Positions 5,305 through 5,352 of a DNA stretch of 5,352 nucleotides are shown piece after piece. The notes beneath the pieces are model-generated. The model was not told the DNA's origin, searched no databases, and was given only the letters and a program-made list of their open reading frames with translations. The position numbers were made by a program, and so were the translations under genes. The stretch comes from Candidatus Aegiribacteria sp. (GTDB lineage: Bacteria; Fermentibacterota; Fermentibacteria; Fermentibacterales; JCC-6). Every line of letters begins with the position of its first letter. The first letter of the stretch is position 1. The stretch lies in NCBI GenBank assembly GCA_030638185.1, contig DAOWFD010000081.1, positions 1 through 5,352 on the forward strand, in the 5' to 3' direction.

Positions 5305-5352
5305 TTGAAAAAAATAGCCGTTCTGACCAGCGGGGGTGATGCCCCTGGAATG
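5305..5352 (+). CDS. pfkA: 6-phosphofructokinase, first 16 codons only
   Basis: The reading frame gives MKKIAVLTSGGDAPGM and runs off the window end. This is the N-terminal signature of the PfkA family, in which TSGGDAPGMNA forms part of the ATP-binding site. The enzyme phosphorylates fructose 6-phosphate to the 1,6-bisphosphate, the committed step of glycolysis. GGDAPGM favours the ATP-using form, but 16 residues cannot exclude a pyrophosphate-using relative. The start is TTG: the rplQ stop at 5287-5289 is in the same frame, and no ATG or GTG lies between it and the signature. No good Shine-Dalgarno site is visible in the 15-base gap, so translation may depend on ribosomes finishing rplQ. 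Probably co-transcribed with the alpha operon. Confidence 0.85.
   Translation, partial: MKKIAVLTSGGDAPGM

Noticed and set aside
5087..5308. Plus-strand 73-codon frame overlapping rplQ
   Set aside because: It is in another frame of a clearly conserved L17 sequence and has no family features.
1..5352. A novel defence, mobile or biosynthetic system
   Set aside because: Every substantial stretch is accounted for by universal housekeeping genes; there are no direct repeats, insertion sequences or unknown genes.

Overview
This window is a stretch of a bacterial ribosomal-protein cluster: the end of the spc-type operon running into the alpha operon. All genes are on the + strand. The order is secY (5' end cut off), adk, map, infA, rpmJ, rpsM, rpsK, rpoA, rplQ and the first 16 codons of a phosphofructokinase gene, pfkA. 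The coding is continuous. The largest gap between genes is 61 bases, and I see no mobile element, CRISPR array, tRNA, rRNA or strong terminator. I do not see an undescribed biological system here; what is interesting lies in the details of otherwise universal genes.

Organism: the gene order, the bacterial alpha subunit, bacterial SecY and IF1, and GGAGG-type Shine-Dalgarno sites show a bacterium. Base composition is moderate, about half G+C, with frequent AGA/AGG arginine and ATA isoleucine codons. rpsD (S4) is absent from its common place between rpsK and rpoA, as in several lineages such as Bacillus, spirochaetes and chlamydiae. The divergent alpha C-terminal domain and the odd adenylate kinase lid hint at a poorly sampled phylum, but I cannot name the lineage from this sequence.

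Layout: 1-1281 is secY, the protein-export channel. adk (1284-1919) follows after 2 bases and overlaps map (1910-2653) by 10 bases, so these three are probably translationally coupled. A 50-base, AT-rich gap (2654-2703) precedes infA (2704-2922), rpmJ (2933-3049), rpsM (3081-3446) and rpsK (3456-3869). A 61-base spacer with potential hairpins separates rpsK from rpoA (3931-4881). rplQ (4906-5289) follows, and pfkA starts at 5305 with a TTG codon in the same frame. infA, rpsM and rpsK use GTG starts.

How they work together: infA, rpmJ, rpsM, rpsK and rplQ supply translation initiation and ribosome parts. rpoA nucleates assembly of RNA polymerase. secY exports new proteins, map trims their initiator methionine, and adk balances adenine nucleotides. 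pfkA would tie the control step of glycolysis to the same transcript. Points worth a second look are the adenylate kinase lid, the DNA-binding surface of the RpoA C-terminal domain, a Lys in place of the critical SecY cytoplasmic-loop Arg, the structured rpsK-rpoA junction, and the attachment of pfkA.
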